The notes beneath the pieces are model-generated. The model did not search any database. It saw only the letters and a program-made list of their open reading frames with translations, and was not told where the DNA came from. Of a stretch of DNA of 7,290 nucleotides, positions 5,536 through 7,290 are shown one piece after another. Origin of the DNA: Gammaproteobacteria bacterium (lineage in GTDB: Bacteria; Pseudomonadota; Gammaproteobacteria; HTCC5015); the NCBI GenBank assembly GCA_020630145.1, contig JAHDBX010000035.1, positions 1-7,290 on the forward strand. Reading direction: 5' to 3'. Numbering within the stretch: position 1 is the first letter of the stretch; each line of letters begins with the position of its first letter. Both the position numbers and the translations under genes were made by a program.

Positions 5536-7260
5536 ATGAAAATCCCTTTTTTTAGTGGTGCAAAAAAAGCCAAGAAGGCCACCTCAGGTGAGGCTAATAA
5601 AGGCGGTAGTAGTTTATTTATAATTTTAGCCATGATCATGGTCGGGTGCTTCTTAGCTTCTGGTTGGCTTATGTATATTGCGAATAATCGAATTCAGAAT
5701 AACGTACAGTACATCGATTATATTACTACTGCAAAATTAGTATCCCAACAAATTATCCCGAATGCTACGCAAGCAGCACAGGGTGTTGACCTTGTTGCCG
5801 AGGTTGTAAAAAAACAACAGAGAACATTTAGTCAGGCACTGGATGGACTCATTAATGGTTCGCCTGAAACGGGCTTGCCGCCATTAGATGATGTTTATAG
5901 TGCTGAGTTAGGTGGTGTGCGTAGAAGTTGGGCGGAATATAATTCTTCGTTGGACACAATTGTAGGTGCGGTAACAAGAATTGATAACATTAACTTCCAA
6001 CTTGATTATCTACGTAATACTTACTTCGATAGTGTGCGTCAAGAGTTAGAAAAGCTAACGAATGAATTTTTACGTATTAAAAATATTGACCGTTATTATG
6101 AAGTCACGCAAATTGCATCATTGGTTCGTATCTCGGTGTCAACGTTAACGGATATCATTGTGGGTGATGCTGATACAACGTCTGAAGCTTTCGTTCGCTA
6201 TCAAGATAACTATGCAGATTATAAGAGTAGTATTGATCGCTTCCCTAAAAAGTTTGATGATAACTTTGATATTGAAATTCCAGTTAGAAAGCTGAATAAC
6301 TTAGCTGCTAGTGGTCAGGATTTCTCGGACACTGTTATTGTACAAGCAACAAACTTAGTAAGTGTGAAAGAAGCTTCGGGTGTTATTAGCCGATTAGCTG
6401 ATAATACTTTGTCAACAATAACGGCTTTAGAAATTGCGGTACAAGAGCAGAATGAGCAAAACAGGTTGCTTACTTATATAGGTATTGGTGCGGGTGCGGC
6501 TGGATTGGTGCTAATGATTTTATTAGGTTTATTGCTTATTCGTTCTGCACGTAGAAGAGAGCAAGAATCGGTTAACACGAACCGTAGTAACCAAAATTCG
6601 ATTTTAAGACTGTTAGATGAAATGTCTAGTTTGGCGGAAGGTGATTTAACTGTGCATGCTACCGTAACCGAAGATATTACTGGCGCTATTGCTGACTCGG
6701 TTAACTTCTCTATCGATGCTTTGAGAAACATGGTAACCACAATTGATTCTACCGCGAACGAGGTTTCCAGTTCATCACAAAAAACACAACAAGTTGTATC
6801 TCGTTTACGTGAAGCGAGTACACAACAACGTAACGAGATTACAGATACGACATCAGCGATTACTCAAATGGCGGAAACGATGGAGTCTATATCTGAGTCA
6901 GCAAAAACATCATCACAGGTTGCTTTGCGATCTATTGAAATTGCGAATAAGGGTGCTGAAACAGTAACGCGTAATATTGATGGTATGGATACTATTCGTG
7001 AGCAGATTCAAGGTACATCGAAACGTATTAAACGATTGGGTGAAAGTTCGCAACAAATTGGTGAGATTGTAAGTTTGATTACCGATTTGGCCGACCGCAC
7101 AAGTATTTTGGCTTTGAATGCTGCGATTCAAGCATCGTCAGCGGGTGACGCTGGTCGAGGTTTCGCGGTTGTTGCCGACGAGGTACAGCGTTTGGCGGAA
7201 CGAGCCGGTAGTGCGACCAAGCAGATATCTGGCCTTGTAGAAACTATTCAATACCAATGA
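5536..7260 (+). CDS. pilJ: PilJ methyl-accepting receptor, frame broken near the window end
   Basis: PilJ is the inner-membrane chemoreceptor-like sensor of the Pil-Chp system, which binds PilI/ChpA and is thought to sense pilus or surface cues. A GAGG ribosome site precedes the ATG. Features in order: a Lys-rich cytoplasmic N-terminus, TM1 (about 27-49), a periplasmic region with PilJ-type N-terminal repeats (about 50-310), TM2 (about 312-335), HAMP (about 336-392, with [12 protein letters not shown]), then the signalling helix. The conserved hairpin tip is intact: LALNAAIQA (525-533) and [18 protein letters not shown] (539-556). The frame then stops at residue 574, right after SGLVETIQ, where PilJ normally continues for about 100 residues (usual length about 680). 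The stop is caused by a frame break near 7252, not by a natural C-terminus. The descending helix is lost, so a product made from this frame should not signal normally. Confidence 0.95.
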   Translation: MKIPFFSGAKKAKKATSGEANKGGSSLFIILAMIMVGCFLASGWLMYIANNRIQNNVQYIDYITTAKLVSQQIIPNATQAAQGVDLVAEVVKKQQRTFSQALDGLINGSPETGLPPLDDVYSAELGGVRRSWAEYNSSLDTIVGAVTRIDNINFQLDYLRNTYFDSVRQELEKLTNEFLRIKNIDRYYEVTQIASLVRISVSTLTDIIVGDADTTSEAFVRYQDNYADYKSSIDRFPKKFDDNFDIEIPVRKLNNLAASGQDFSDTVIVQATNLVSVKEASGVISRLADNTLSTITALEIAVQEQNEQNRLLTYIGIGAGAAGLVLMILLGLLLIRSARRREQESVNTNRSNQNSILRLLDEMSSLAEGDLTVHATVTEDITGAIADSVNFSIDALRNMVTTIDSTANEVSSSSQKTQQVVSRLREASTQQRNEITDTTSAITQMAETMESISESAKTSSQVALRSIEIANKGAETVTRNIDGMDTIREQIQGTSKRIKRLGESSQQIGEIVSLITDLADRTSILALNAAIQASSAGDAGRGFAVVADEVQRLAERAGSATKQISGLVETIQYQ

Positions 7261-7290
7261 AGCGGAAAGAACAGCGGGTGGCTGAGAATT
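7253..7290 (+). pseudogene. pilJ: Out-of-frame pilJ continuation fragments
   Basis: Shifted by one base from the pilJ frame, 7253-7264 reads TNEA, the residues expected after TIQ-x-D in PilJ. The same frame then gives ERTAG (7265-7279), resembling the MERTTA-like stretch that normally comes about four residues later, and meets a stop at 7283. In the third frame, 7281-7289 reads AEN, resembling the next conserved block (LAEN/LAQD-AG). The pilJ signal therefore continues but appears shortened by several small deletions. Comparison is with remembered PilJ sequences, not an alignment. Confidence 0.6.

Noticed and set aside
6743..7131. Alternative-frame and antisense open stretches within the PilJ signalling domain.
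   Set aside because: They overlap a highly conserved chemoreceptor coding region, have low-complexity translations, and lack ribosome sites.

Overview
The window looks like chromosomal DNA of a gammaproteobacterium. It is moderately AT-rich, and its gene order matches the Pseudomonas-type neighbourhood algH (yqgE) - tonB - gshB <-> pilG - pilH - pilI - pilJ. The added gshA of the 'proteobacterial' type (PF08886/TIGR02049-like), the codon usage and the PilG/PilH sequences suggest a marine Cellvibrionales- or Pseudomonadales-like bacterium. That taxonomic placement is inference; no species is recognised.

Layout. The left half is a leftward (minus-strand) set read gshA (3857-2565), gshB (2562-1615), tonB (1539-670), algH (584 to beyond the left edge). 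gshA and gshB are separated by only 2 bases and are almost certainly one transcription unit making glutathione: gamma-glutamylcysteine first, then glutathione. tonB encodes a TonB3-like energy transducer with a coiled coil in place of the usual proline-rich spacer. algH encodes a YqgE/AlgH protein and is cut by the window edge.

The right half is a rightward set, pilG (4162-4539), pilH (4587-4946), pilI (4949-5488), pilJ (5536-7260 and on). This is the start of the Pil-Chp chemosensory system that controls type IV pilus twitching and, in Pseudomonas, cAMP-linked surface sensing. PilJ is the membrane receptor, PilI the CheW-like adaptor, and PilG and PilH the two CheY-like regulators. The usual next genes, pilK and chpA, would lie past the right edge. 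The two sets diverge from a 304-base intergenic region (3858-4161). It holds a good sigma70-like promoter candidate for gshA, a fair one for pilG, a weak hairpin and two Fur-box-like stretches.

Oddities. The pilJ frame breaks at about 7252, just after the conserved receptor tip. The last ~40 bases still resemble pilJ, but in pieces spread over other frames, as if several short segments were missing. This is either a contig-end sequence error or a decayed receptor. Beyond that, and a few small regulatory candidates, the region is conserved and ordinary. I see no mobile element, CRISPR array, RNA gene or previously undescribed system.
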